A stretch of 64,000 nucleotides of DNA from Bacteroidales bacterium (GTDB lineage: Bacteria; Bacteroidota; Bacteroidia; Bacteroidales; UBA932). The position numbers and the translations under genes are program-made. Below are positions 33,229-42,410 of this stretch, in pieces. Under the pieces are notes generated by a model. The model was not told the DNA's origin, made no database searches, and was given only the letters and a program-made list of their open reading frames with translations. Location of the stretch: the NCBI GenBank assembly GCA_017962375.1, contig JAGCVJ010000015.1, positions 248,001-312,000 of the forward strand. The letters run 5' to 3'. Numbering within the stretch: the stretch's first letter is position 1; every line of letters starts with the position of its first letter.

Positions 33229-33975
33229 ATGGAAAATCTGCTTGAAATAAAGAATCTGCACGCCCGCATCGGCGACAAGGAAATACTCAAGGGAATTAAC
33301 CTGACAATCAAGCCGGGCGAGGTGCACACCATAATGGGAAGAAACGGAAGCGGCAAGAGCACGCTTTCCGCTATTCTGGCCGGAAACTCCAACTATACCG
33401 TTACCCAGGGAAGCATTACCTATCAGGGTCGCGACCTTCTGAAAATGAGCCCGGAAGAAAGAAGCTGGGCGGGAATTTTCCTGGGCTTTCAGTATCCAGT
33501 GGAAATACCTGGAGTGACCAACGTCAACTTCATGCGCACAGCCGTTAACGAGCACCGCAAGCAGAAAGGCCTTCCGCCCTTGAGCGCAGCCGAATACCTC
33601 AAGCTTATGAGAGAGAAGATGGCATACGTGGAGATGGACCCTTCGTTCTCTTCCAGAGGCGTGAACGTGGGCTTTTCGGGCGGAGAGAAAAAGCGCAACG
33701 AGGTGTTCCAGATGGCAATGCTTTCTCCGCTTCTGGCAATTCTGGACGAGACCGACAGCGGCCTTGACGTGGATGCGCTCAGGATAGTTGCCAACGGAGT
33801 CAACCGCCTCAAGACCAAAGACAACGCCTTTGTGGTAATCACTCACTACCAGAGGCTTCTGGACTATATTGTGCCCGATGTGGTGCACGTTCTCTACAAG
33901 GGCAGAATCGTGAAGACGGCAGGCAAGGAGCTGGCCGCCGAAGTGGAGGCTCACGGCTACGACGAATTCGAATAG
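33229..33975 (+). CDS. sufC: Fe-S cluster assembly ATPase SufC
   Basis: 248 residues of an ABC-type ATPase. Walker A is [11 protein letters not shown], the signature is [12 protein letters not shown] in the Suf form, and Walker B is [17 protein letters not shown]. SufC binds SufB and SufD and drives conformational change in the scaffold. The start codon is 1 bp after the pnuC stop, and sufD begins 5 bp after its end. Confidence 0.97.
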   Translation: MENLLEIKNLHARIGDKEILKGINLTIKPGEVHTIMGRNGSGKSTLSAILAGNSNYTVTQGSITYQGRDLLKMSPEERSWAGIFLGFQYPVEIPGVTNVNFMRTAVNEHRKQKGLPPLSAAEYLKLMREKMAYVEMDPSFSSRGVNVGFSGGEKKRNEVFQMAMLSPLLAILDETDSGLDVDALRIVANGVNRLKTKDNAFVVITHYQRLLDYIVPDVVHVLYKGRIVKTAGKELAAEVEAHGYDEFE

Positions 33976-33980
33976 TGTAA

Positions 33981-35057
33981 ATGGAAGAGTTCAGATACAT
34001 ACCAAAGAGCGAGCTTTTCAAGTGCAGCGTGGATCTTCCGGGAGCCCGGAAGTTCTTCGTGTGGGACGGCGTTCCGGACGGCCTTCCGCTGAAGGAGGCT
34101 CCGGCCCTGGACGTGTCCGCAAGCTTTGAGGTTTCTTCCAGGATGGAGAGGATGGTATATCCGGTTTCCCTGGAAGATGTTCCGCAGAAAGCCGTGGAAA
34201 TAATTCCGGAAGAAGGAACGCTCACTCAGGTGATTTCCGTAAGGGTTTCTCCTTCTCTTGTCTTTGGCAGGGTGAGGATAGTCTGCCAGAAGCCGGGCAA
34301 TTATGCGGTGGTTCTCTGCTCCCACACCACGGGCCAGGAGAGATTTTCCACCAGGGAAATTGTTGAAGTGAGCGTGAGCGGCGGAGCCCGTCTGGATCTT
34401 GTGGCAATGCAGAACGAGAACTCGCTTTCCGCCCACAAGTCGGATTTCAGGCTGAAGATAGAAGAAGATTCGTCGCTGAAAATGAATATAATTACCCTGC
34501 ATGCAGGCAACGTTTCCAACAGGATACACAGCCTTCTTTCAGGGAAAAAGGCGGAGTGCTGGCTGAACGGCCTTTATCTGGAGGACGGAGAGCAGATTAT
34601 AGATACAGACGTGACGCTTGTTCACAACGCTCCGGAATGCCTCAGCCGCCAGCTTTTCAAGGGCATACTCTCCGGCCATTCCCGCTCCCGCTTCACGGGC
34701 GAGGTGGTGGTTTCTCCTGCGGGCCAGAAGACTGAAGCCTATCAGGCCAACAACAACCTGCTCGTTTCCGATGACGCAAGGGCTTCTTCCGACCCTCATC
34801 TGGTAATTTATGCAGACGATGTAAAATGCTCTCACGGATCCACCGCTGGAAGCGTGGGAGACCAGGAGCTTTTCTATATGCGCTCAAGAGGAATCAGCGA
34901 GAGCGAGGCCAGGATACTTCAGCAGCAGGCTTTTGCGGCTGCCGTTCTGGAGCAGGTTTCCAGAGAGGAGCTCCGCGAGAGGTTGTCCTGCCTGGTGGAG
35001 AGGAGGCTTAGGGGAGAGAACACCGTTTGCGCAGCCTGCGGAAGGGGATGCTGCTAA
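33981..35057 (+). CDS. sufD: Fe-S cluster assembly protein SufD
   Basis: 358 residues, a SufB paralogue and the third part of the scaffold. The C-terminal block is conserved: NNNLLVSDDARASSDPHLVIYADDVKCSHGSTAGSVGDQELFYMRSRGI, including the histidine of the KCSHG motif. The N-terminal third is divergent, as usual for SufD. The tail ends in CAACGRGCC, a small cysteine cluster not typical of the family core. ugd follows after 25 bp. Confidence 0.94.
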   Translation: MEEFRYIPKSELFKCSVDLPGARKFFVWDGVPDGLPLKEAPALDVSASFEVSSRMERMVYPVSLEDVPQKAVEIIPEEGTLTQVISVRVSPSLVFGRVRIVCQKPGNYAVVLCSHTTGQERFSTREIVEVSVSGGARLDLVAMQNENSLSAHKSDFRLKIEEDSSLKMNIITLHAGNVSNRIHSLLSGKKAECWLNGLYLEDGEQIIDTDVTLVHNAPECLSRQLFKGILSGHSRSRFTGEVVVSPAGQKTEAYQANNNLLVSDDARASSDPHLVIYADDVKCSHGSTAGSVGDQELFYMRSRGISESEARILQQQAFAAAVLEQVSREELRERLSCLVERRLRGENTVCAACGRGCC

Positions 35058-35082
35058 TCGTTGAATACAAAAAAGAAGAGAT

Positions 35083-36396
35083 ATGAATGTCGGAATAGTT
35101 GGAACCGGTTATGTGGGACTAGTTACTGGAGCCTGTTTCTCGGAAATGGGAATGAACGTCACCTGCATAGACATAGACCGTCATAAAATAGAGATGCTCA
35201 AGAGCGGGGAAATCCCGATTTACGAGCCGGGGCTGAAGGAGATGGTGCTCAAGAATTCCCGCAAGGGGCGCCTGCATTTTGAGACCGACCTGGCCTGTGT
35301 GCTGGACAGCCTGAGCGTGGTTTTCGTGGCCGTGGGCACGCCTCCCGGAGAAGACGGCAGTGCAGACCTCAGCCACGTGCTTTCCGTAGCGTCTCTGTTC
35401 GGAAAAAACATCAAGAAGTACACTCTGCTGGTTGTAAAGAGCACCGTTCCCGTGGGAACCAGCCAGAAAGTTCGCCAGAGGGTAGAGGAAGAGCTGGAAA
35501 GAAGGGGCGAGAAAATAGAGTTTGACGTGGCCTCCAACCCGGAATTTTTGAAAGAGGGAGCCGCAATCAAAGACTTTATGTCTCCCGACAGAGTTGTTGT
35601 AGGAGTTTCCTCCGACAAGGCTCGCCACATTATGGAGAAAATCTACAAGCCGTTCCAGATGTCCAACTACAGGATAATCTTCATGGACATAATGAGCGCG
35701 GAGATGACCAAGTACGCCTCCAACTCCATGCTGGCCACCAGGATCAGCTTCATGAACGAGATTGCCCGCCTGTGCGAGATTACCGGAGCAGACGTTCAGA
35801 AAGTCAGGGCCGGAATGGCAGCCGATACAAGAATAGGCAACAAGTTCCTCTACCCGGGCTGTGGCTACGGCGGCAGCTGCTTCCCTAAAGACGTGAAAGC
35901 CCTGATCCGCACGGGAAAGGAAAACGGTTTCGACATGAAGATAATCCGGGCTGTGGAAGAAGTGAACGAAGACCAGAAAAAAGTGGTCTTCCGCAAACTG
36001 CAGCAAGCTCTGGGTAGCCTCAAGGGCAAGACCGTGGCCATTTGGGGACTTTCCTTCAAGCCCGAAACTGACGATATGAGGGAAGCCCCTTCGGTAGTTG
36101 TGGCCAATCTTCTTCTGGATGCCGGAGCAAACGTGAAAGTATATGACCCTATAGCCATGGACGAGTGCAAAAAGCGCTATCTGGGAGATCGCGTAGAATA
36201 TGCCAAAGATATTTATGACTGCGTGCAAGATGCTGATGCCGTGGCTCTTATCACCGAATGGAAAGAATTCCGCGTGCCTTCCTGGGAAAGGGTCCGCAAG
36301 GCTATGAAGGGAAATGTGGTGGTGGACGGAAGAGACATTTACACTCCGGCTGAAGTTCAGTCTGCCGGCTTTGACTACCACAGCATAGGTCGCTGA
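35083..36396 (+). CDS. ugd: UDP-glucose 6-dehydrogenase
   Basis: 437 residues. The Rossmann motif GTGYVGLVTGACFSEMG, the linker ASNPEFLKEGAAIKDFMSPDRVV, and the catalytic C266 in YGGSCFPKDVKAL are diagnostic. The C-terminal lobe has WGLSFKPETDDMREAPS. It oxidises UDP-glucose twice to UDP-glucuronate, a precursor for the exopolysaccharide made by the downstream locus. It lies 25 bp after sufD and could be read from the suf promoter. A strong terminator follows, so it is transcriptionally separate from the polysaccharide cluster. Confidence 0.95.
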   Translation: MNVGIVGTGYVGLVTGACFSEMGMNVTCIDIDRHKIEMLKSGEIPIYEPGLKEMVLKNSRKGRLHFETDLACVLDSLSVVFVAVGTPPGEDGSADLSHVLSVASLFGKNIKKYTLLVVKSTVPVGTSQKVRQRVEEELERRGEKIEFDVASNPEFLKEGAAIKDFMSPDRVVVGVSSDKARHIMEKIYKPFQMSNYRIIFMDIMSAEMTKYASNSMLATRISFMNEIARLCEITGADVQKVRAGMAADTRIGNKFLYPGCGYGGSCFPKDVKALIRTGKENGFDMKIIRAVEEVNEDQKKVVFRKLQQALGSLKGKTVAIWGLSFKPETDDMREAPSVVVANLLLDAGANVKVYDPIAMDECKKRYLGDRVEYAKDIYDCVQDADAVALITEWKEFRVPSWERVRKAMKGNVVVDGRDIYTPAEVQSAGFDYHSIGR

Positions 36397-36421
36397 CACA
36401 TATCATAGAGAATACACACAT

Positions 36422-36453
36422 AAAAAGCCGCCCCCAGAAAAGAGCGGCTTTTT
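36422..36453. terminator. Intrinsic terminator after ugd
   Basis: Ten-base-pair stem AAAAAGCCGC / GCGGCTTTTT with a 12-base loop. It separates the suf-ugd transcript from the polysaccharide operon. Confidence 0.92.
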
Positions 36454-36505
36454 AAATACTAAAACCTAAACCTACACTATAAAGATGCCATAGTTGGGGT
36501 TTTCG

Positions 36506-36536
36506 TTGCACTAAGGGCAAAAAATTCTTAAATTTG
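36506..36536 (+). promoter_or_regulatory. Promoter of the exopolysaccharide operon
   Basis: TTG (36506-36508), a 20-bp spacer and TAAATTTG (36529-36536) match the Bacteroidota consensus. The leader is about 25 bp. No UpxY-type antiterminator gene or long leader typical of Bacteroides capsule operons is present. Confidence 0.75.
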
Positions 36537-36565
36537 AGAGCTAAAGTGTTTTGAAATCAATTCGT

Positions 36566-38635
36566 ATGGCTAAAGATACAAGTTTAAGGAAAGAATTCTT
36601 GAAGAAACTGTCCTATTCGGTTGTCCATTTCAAGTTTCTGAACAGATGGCTTGTCTTGCTGATAGATCTTTTGATAGCTGCCGTTGCGGCTTTCATCTCA
36701 TATGTTGTGGCCGCGTATCTTACCGACTCTTTCTATTTCATCAAAATTGGCTGGAATGCGGCTCTGCTGTCTTTGTTCACAAGCGCAATCGCGTTTCTGC
36801 TCATCGGCACGTACAAGGGAATTCTCAGATACACCACCTCTCAGGAAATCTGGCTTCTGTTTTCGGCCATAATCGTGAAGATGGCCATAGAGGTTCCTCT
36901 GATTCTTCTGCTGAGAAAGCACATGGGTTTCTCCTCCAGCATTTCAAATGCCAAGATTCTCCTGATAGAATTCCTGAATCTGGGAACAACGCTTGCTTTT
37001 CTGGCTTTCTCAAGGGCGTTTCTTGTGGCCCTGTTCCGGTACAGCACAAAGATCCAGCACCTGGAAATCAACAACATCCTTGTCTACGGCATCGGGGAGA
37101 AAAGCGTCTCTTGCATTCAGTATCTTGAAAGCCTTCACGATTCTTCCTACAGCGTAATAGGAATGCTCCAGTTCTCTGACAGCGTAGGCCATCACAACAT
37201 AGCGGGAAAGAAAGTTTTCTACGTGAAAGACTTTGACTATCTGGAGAAAGCAATTGAAAAGAACGATGTCAAGGCCATTGTATTTCCTTCACAGCTTTCA
37301 GCTGTAAGCCAGAAAGACAATCTGATACCGTTTGCCATCAGGCACGGCGTGAAGATCTTTTCCGTGCCGGACACCAATGAGATTGCCAAGGGCGGTTCTT
37401 CCGTGAACGCCCCTCTGAAGGAAATAAAGATTGAGGATCTGCTTGGAAGAGACGAGGTGGAGGTGGACATGTCTGCCATTTCCGCTTTTCTCAAGGGCAA
37501 AAAGGTGATGGTTACCGGCGCGGCGGGCAGCATCGGAAGCGAGCTTTGCCGCCTGATCAGCGGATTCGAGATTGAAAAACTGGTTATGCTGGACAACGGG
37601 GAAACCCCGATGCACAATCTGAACCTGGAGTTCAACGATATTGTCAAGAAGCATAAGGACGCTCTGCCGAAAGACGATCTCATTGCTCGCGCCGAGGACA
37701 AATTTGAAGACAGATTTGAGTTTTTCATCTGCGACGTAAGGAACAAAGTCCGCCTGGAAAGGGCTTTCAACCTGTGGCGTCCAGACATTATTTTCCATGC
37801 CGCAGCCTACAAGCACGTGCCAATGATGGAGCTGAATCCGACGGAGGCCGTCAGGGTGAACGTGATGGGAACAATGAACGTGGCCCAGCTGGCCGTCCGC
37901 TACGGGGTGGAGAAGATGATAATGGTTTCCACGGACAAGGCGGTCAATCCTACCAACGTTATGGGAGCCACCAAGAGAATTGCCGAGATTTACACACAGT
38001 CTCTTTCCAGGGCCATATTGAACGGCGAGATAGAAGGCAAAACCAAGTTCATCACAACCCGCTTCGGCAACGTGCTCGGCAGCAACGGTTCCGTGATTCC
38101 CCTGTTCAAGGAGCAGATAGCCTCCGGAGGCCCAGTTACCGTAACCCACAAAGATATAGTCAGATACTTCATGAGCATACCGGAAGCCTGCCGCCTTGTG
38201 CTTGAGGCTGCCACCCTGGGAGAGGGATATGAGATCTTTGTGTTTGATATGGGCAAGCCGGTCAAGATTTCAGATTTGGCCGAGAACATGATACGTTTGG
38301 CAGGCTACAAGCCTGGCGAGGAAATCCAGATCCAGTATACCGGCCTGAGGCCTGGCGAAAAGCTTTATGAGGAGCTCTTGAACACCAAGGAGAACACTCT
38401 TCCTACAAAGAACAAGAAAATCTTCCTTGCAAAAGTGAGGGAATTCCCGTACGCTGAGGTGGAAAGAAATGTAGAAGATCTTATTGAGCTTGCTTCCAAG
38501 ATAGACCTTTTCTCCACCGTCCGGAAAATGAAAGAAATCGTTCCTGAATACAAATCCAAGAATTCCGTTTACGAGCAGCTGGACAAGATGATGGGTGACA
38601 CGTCATTTGTTACGGCTTCAGAATCATCAGAATAA
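36566..38635 (+). CDS. Membrane-bound CapD/PglF-type UDP-HexNAc dehydratase
   Basis: 689 residues from the ATG at 36566. Four N-terminal membrane helices (about residues 20-160) are followed by a CoA-binding-like Rossmann domain and then the SDR catalytic domain. The latter has VTGAAGSIGSELCRLI, FHAAAYKHVPMMELNPTEAV, VSTDKAVNPTNVMGATKR and RFGNVLGSNGSVIPLF. These are features of UDP-GlcNAc 4,6-dehydratases such as PglF, WbpM and CapD. The product is a UDP-4-keto-6-deoxy sugar, a branch point to bacillosamine, QuiNAc or FucNAc. It is the first gene of the operon and is followed 6 bp later by the flippase. Confidence 0.92.
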   Translation: MAKDTSLRKEFLKKLSYSVVHFKFLNRWLVLLIDLLIAAVAAFISYVVAAYLTDSFYFIKIGWNAALLSLFTSAIAFLLIGTYKGILRYTTSQEIWLLFSAIIVKMAIEVPLILLLRKHMGFSSSISNAKILLIEFLNLGTTLAFLAFSRAFLVALFRYSTKIQHLEINNILVYGIGEKSVSCIQYLESLHDSSYSVIGMLQFSDSVGHHNIAGKKVFYVKDFDYLEKAIEKNDVKAIVFPSQLSAVSQKDNLIPFAIRHGVKIFSVPDTNEIAKGGSSVNAPLKEIKIEDLLGRDEVEVDMSAISAFLKGKKVMVTGAAGSIGSELCRLISGFEIEKLVMLDNGETPMHNLNLEFNDIVKKHKDALPKDDLIARAEDKFEDRFEFFICDVRNKVRLERAFNLWRPDIIFHAAAYKHVPMMELNPTEAVRVNVMGTMNVAQLAVRYGVEKMIMVSTDKAVNPTNVMGATKRIAEIYTQSLSRAILNGEIEGKTKFITTRFGNVLGSNGSVIPLFKEQIASGGPVTVTHKDIVRYFMSIPEACRLVLEAATLGEGYEIFVFDMGKPVKISDLAENMIRLAGYKPGEEIQIQYTGLRPGEKLYEELLNTKENTLPTKNKKIFLAKVREFPYAEVERNVEDLIELASKIDLFSTVRKMKEIVPEYKSKNSVYEQLDKMMGDTSFVTASESSE

Positions 38636-38641
38636 CCCAAG

Positions 38642-40168
38642 ATGCTTCAGGATTCCGACAACAAACGAGTGGCCAAAAATTCCATAATGCTGTATCTGAG
38701 GATGCTGGTAACTATGGTTGTGGGTTTCTACACATCCAGAGTTGTCCTTCAGGTACTCGGCGAAGAAGATTTTGGAGTATATGGCCTTGTTGGCGGAATA
38801 GTGGGAATGCTGTCGTTCCTCAACACCACAATGAGCGGCGCCACTTCCCGTTTTTTGACATTCGAGCTGGGAAAGGGCAACAAAAGCAGCCTCAGCTCAA
38901 TGTTCGACTCGGCCCTAATTGTCCATATCTGGATAGCCGTTATCGTTTTCATTGTGGCGGAAACGGCCGGACTGTGGTTTGTCAACCACAAGCTGGTCAT
39001 TCCTGCCGAGAGAATGATTGCCGCCAACTGGGTTTACCAATGCGCCATAGTTTCAGTGGTGGTTAGCATAATCCAGGTTCCTTATGTTGCCAGCATAGTG
39101 GCTCACGAAAAAATGGGCGTTTATGCTTACATAGACATTATAAATGTGTCTATGAAGCTGGCCATTGTTTTCCTTCTGGTTCATTCGCCGTGGGACAAGC
39201 TTATCTTCTATTCCGTTCTGATGATGACGGTAACCCTTCTGACGGGTTTCATTTACCGCAGATATGCTGTCAGGCATTTTGAAGAATGCCGCTACACTCA
39301 CGCCAATTCCAGGGAAAAGTCCAAGGACATAATGTCGTTCTTCGGCTTCAACATGTTCGGCAACTTCGGCCTGTTTTTCAACATGCAGGTTGTAAACATA
39401 CTGATAAATAACTTCTTTGGTCTTGTATACAACGCCGCCTCCGGCATTGCTGTTACGGTGAGCAATGTCGTAAGCTCTTTCGCCAACAACACCATTATGG
39501 CATTCCGCCCGCCGATAACCAAGTCATACGCAGCCAAGGAACTTGACAAGGCGGAAGACTTCACTATTCTCGGAATGCAGATGAGCCTTTTCTTTTTTGC
39601 GCTTTTTGCCATTCCGGTTATTGTAGAGGTAAAGACGCTGATGCGGCTCTGGCTGGAGAAAGTTCCGGACCAGAGTGATGTGTTCTGCCGCCTTCTGATA
39701 ATGTCTATTCTGTTCGAGACCATCAGAAGGGTTTGTGTAATTAGCATTCACGCTACAGGAAAAGTAAAGGCCGCTAGCCTTTTCCTCGGCATTCTGCTCA
39801 CCATCAACCCGCTCATTGTTTACCTTTTGTTCAAGGCGGTTCATATAGTCAGCATGGCCTATGTGAGCAACGTGTTCATAAACATTGTTCTGTCGCTGAT
39901 AATGATGTGTCTGGTGAAAAGACAGATTCCGGAATATTCCCTGAAGAGGCTTGTCTTTTGCGTGGCGAAGATGCTTCTGGTGATAGGCGGCACCATGACA
40001 ATAGTTTATCTTTCAGTCAGAAGCCTTCCGGCAACATTGCTCAGGATGCTTTTGTCTGCCCTGCTGTCCACCATCCTTCTGAGCGCTGGAACTTATTTCT
40101 TATGCCTTGAAAAAAACAAGAGAGAGTGGGCGATGTCTTTCATTAGGAGAAAATTCAAAAGGAATTAA
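38642..40168 (+). CDS. Wzx-type polysaccharide flippase (MATE/MOP superfamily)
   Basis: 508 residues with about 12-14 membrane helices. The N-terminus (NSIMLYLRMLVTMVVGFYTSRVVLQVLGEEDFGVYGLVGGIVGML) is typical of PST-family exporters, where G-E-x-D-F-G-x-Y is conserved. It should flip undecaprenyl-linked repeat units across the inner membrane. Together with the EpsG-like polymerase in the same operon it defines a Wzx/Wzy-dependent pathway. Confidence 0.9.
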   Translation: MLQDSDNKRVAKNSIMLYLRMLVTMVVGFYTSRVVLQVLGEEDFGVYGLVGGIVGMLSFLNTTMSGATSRFLTFELGKGNKSSLSSMFDSALIVHIWIAVIVFIVAETAGLWFVNHKLVIPAERMIAANWVYQCAIVSVVVSIIQVPYVASIVAHEKMGVYAYIDIINVSMKLAIVFLLVHSPWDKLIFYSVLMMTVTLLTGFIYRRYAVRHFEECRYTHANSREKSKDIMSFFGFNMFGNFGLFFNMQVVNILINNFFGLVYNAASGIAVTVSNVVSSFANNTIMAFRPPITKSYAAKELDKAEDFTILGMQMSLFFFALFAIPVIVEVKTLMRLWLEKVPDQSDVFCRLLIMSILFETIRRVCVISIHATGKVKAASLFLGILLTINPLIVYLLFKAVHIVSMAYVSNVFINIVLSLIMMCLVKRQIPEYSLKRLVFCVAKMLLVIGGTMTIVYLSVRSLPATLLRMLLSALLSTILLSAGTYFLCLEKNKREWAMSFIRRKFKRN

Positions 40169-40170
40169 CT

Positions 40171-41154
40171 ATGGAAAACATATTATTGCTTGATCCGGCA
40201 ATAGGATCGAAGAATTTGGGAGATCATATAATTTCCGAGTGTGTTCACAAAGAGCTGTCCTTTGTTTTTCAGGGCCGTTATCTTTTGGAACTACCCACTC
40301 AAGTATCTTCTTTCCACTGGTATCAAGTGCTAAGGAACTCTCTGGCGCTTAAAGACTACAGCCAGTGTCGCCTGAAATTTGTGGGAGGTAGCAATGTTAT
40401 GGTCAAGGATCTCTTGACTCATTATCCTCAGTGGAATATAAACTTGTTTAATTATAAGCCGTTCAAGGGCACTATCCTTGTGGGCGTGGGCGCTGGAAGG
40501 GGAAGCAGGTCAAATGCCTACACCAGACACATCTATCGCAAAATGCTTTCGTCTGAGTATTTCCACAGCGTAAGGGATGAGCGCAGCAAAGAGTATGTGG
40601 AATGTTTGGGTCTAAAGGCCATCAACACAGGATGTGTGACTATGTGGGCTCTTACCCCCGAACACTGTGCGCAGATTCCTTCGAAAAAGTCTGATGAAGT
40701 AGTATTCACCCTTACCGCAACGGGTGGAGCCAAAGACAAAAGAGACCAGATAATAATAGACACCCTCTTGAACAATTATTCCAAGGTGTTTTACTGGCCT
40801 CAGGGATATCACGATGAGGACTACCTCCACTTGTTTGACAATACTGGTGGCATAACGGTTTTGGAACCAACAAAAGAGGCATATGACAGATTGTTGACAG
40901 AACACAACGCAGACTATGTGGGTACTCGCCTGCATGGAGGAGTTTATGCCATGAGGCACAAGAGAAGAGCTATAATCATCGCGATAGATGAAAGAGCCCG
41001 CAGCATAAACGAGGGAAATCATCTCAACTGCGTGGACAAGGAGAACCTCGAGGCCCTTGAGCCTATGGTTCAAGGTGAATTCAAGACAGAAATCAAAATG
41101 GATTTCGACGCTATAGCAAGGTGGAAGAACCAATTCATAACAAAGGAGAAATAG
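40171..41154 (+). CDS. Polysaccharide pyruvyl transferase family protein
   Basis: 327 residues. The N-terminus has GSKNLGDHIISECVHKEL, the middle VGVGAGRGSRSNAYTRHIYRKML with SVRDERSKEYVECLG, and the C-terminus YVGTRLHGGVYAMRHKRRAIIIAIDERA. These are the CsaB/WcaK pyruvyl transferase landmarks. It would add a pyruvate ketal from PEP to a sugar, giving the polymer negative charge. The gene starts 2 bp after the flippase stop and the next start is 2 bp after its stop. Confidence 0.85.
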   Translation: MENILLLDPAIGSKNLGDHIISECVHKELSFVFQGRYLLELPTQVSSFHWYQVLRNSLALKDYSQCRLKFVGGSNVMVKDLLTHYPQWNINLFNYKPFKGTILVGVGAGRGSRSNAYTRHIYRKMLSSEYFHSVRDERSKEYVECLGLKAINTGCVTMWALTPEHCAQIPSKKSDEVVFTLTATGGAKDKRDQIIIDTLLNNYSKVFYWPQGYHDEDYLHLFDNTGGITVLEPTKEAYDRLLTEHNADYVGTRLHGGVYAMRHKRRAIIIAIDERARSINEGNHLNCVDKENLEALEPMVQGEFKTEIKMDFDAIARWKNQFITKEK

Positions 41155-41156
41155 AT

Positions 41157-42407
41157 ATGGCTTTGAAAAATCTCATTCTGGACAAAGTTGTTGTCGCCGG
41201 CAACAAGGTGGAATATCCGTTCAAGGCGGTTGAGCCTCTGAAGAAATATTTTACCAAAGACAAGATTACCATTGAGTATGACACGGATATGTCCAATGTT
41301 CCTGAGAGCATATTGTCCATTCCGTTCATAGGGGGACTGGCTGGCCTTATGTGGCTGGCGGACATTGAACTGTGGGTGAACGACCTGGACCAGACCTTCT
41401 ACGAGGCTTTCTTCAGGATCAAGAGAGCTTACCAGGAAATGCATTCAGACCTTCCTCTAAAGGGCGAGCTTGTTCCGTGCAGGTTCATCAAGAACTACAC
41501 TCCGTCTTCCGGCAAGAGCCTCCTTCTTTTTGGCGGCGGAATAGACTGCCAGTCTTCATTTATCCGCAACGAAGAAAGGATAACAGACGTGCTGAACATT
41601 TACGCTTGGCTGGACGATATCGCTGAGGACAATAAAGTAGACCGCCACGATGACGAGTTCACAAGAAAATTCTGCCAAGTGGCCGGCAAGACGCCAAGGC
41701 ATATAAGATCGGACTTTTTCAAGGTTCTCAACATAGCGCAGATAGACAAAGACTTCAAGAAAGTTCTCCACACAGACTACTGGTACGGATTCCTCCATTC
41801 CATGGCTTTTATCTCCATGGGCATTCCTATGGCATACGCAAAGGGGCTGGACCAGATAATAATTGCAAGCTCCTTCAGGAAGGGAATTCAAGGTTACTGC
41901 GCTTCGTTCATTACCACGGACAGCCAGTTCAGCTGGGCAGAAAACGGCACCACCCTGCATGACGGATTCGAGCTTATCCGCCTGGAAAAGGTTAGGGTGC
42001 TGGTTGATTACCAGAAAAAGCACGGCAAGGCGCTTCCGCTTCACGTGTGCTCATTCAAAGACCACGAATGCTGCGTGTGCGACAAATGCTTCCGCAGCAT
42101 AGTGCAGATTGTGGCGGAAGGCGGGGATCCTAGAGACTTCGGGTTCCAGATAGAGGGTTCTTTAAAAGATTTTTACAGCAAAACGGCGCCGGAAAATGTG
42201 TATCTTTGGAATTTGCCGAAAGAAAGAGACCGCTACTGGCCTCCGACAATGGCACGCATGAAAGAAAACTACGAAAACATCAAGGAGAAAGATTTTGTGG
42301 ACTGGTTCATTTCATACGACTTCAACAAGGTTTTCAAAGACGGGATAAATAATTATTACAAGAAGAATTTCTGGAGCATACTTAACAGGAAAATAAAGGG
42401 AAGATAA
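41157..42407 (+). CDS. PP-loop (adenine nucleotide alpha hydrolase-like) protein of unknown substrate
   Basis: 416 residues from the ATG at 41157. SLLLFGGGIDCQSSF at about residue 130 is a PP-loop motif (SGGxDS in typical members), and a Cys-rich block CCVCDKCFRSIVQI near residue 310 could bind zinc, as in QueC-like or tRNA-modifying PP-loop enzymes. Such enzymes activate a carboxylate or amide with ATP, releasing pyrophosphate. In sugar pathways a PP-loop amidotransferase (WbpG) makes acetamidino groups, but this protein does not closely resemble WbpG. Its place between the pyruvyl transferase and a glycosyltransferase points to sugar or substituent chemistry. No firm function can be assigned. 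Confidence 0.65.
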   Translation: MALKNLILDKVVVAGNKVEYPFKAVEPLKKYFTKDKITIEYDTDMSNVPESILSIPFIGGLAGLMWLADIELWVNDLDQTFYEAFFRIKRAYQEMHSDLPLKGELVPCRFIKNYTPSSGKSLLLFGGGIDCQSSFIRNEERITDVLNIYAWLDDIAEDNKVDRHDDEFTRKFCQVAGKTPRHIRSDFFKVLNIAQIDKDFKKVLHTDYWYGFLHSMAFISMGIPMAYAKGLDQIIIASSFRKGIQGYCASFITTDSQFSWAENGTTLHDGFELIRLEKVRVLVDYQKKHGKALPLHVCSFKDHECCVCDKCFRSIVQIVAEGGDPRDFGFQIEGSLKDFYSKTAPENVYLWNLPKERDRYWPPTMARMKENYENIKEKDFVDWFISYDFNKVFKDGINNYYKKNFWSILNRKIKGR

Positions 42408-42410
42408 GCA

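Noticed and set aside
36454..36565. UpxY/UpxZ-type antitermination leader of Bacteroides capsule loci
   Set aside because: The leader is short and neither regulator gene is present at the head of the operon.
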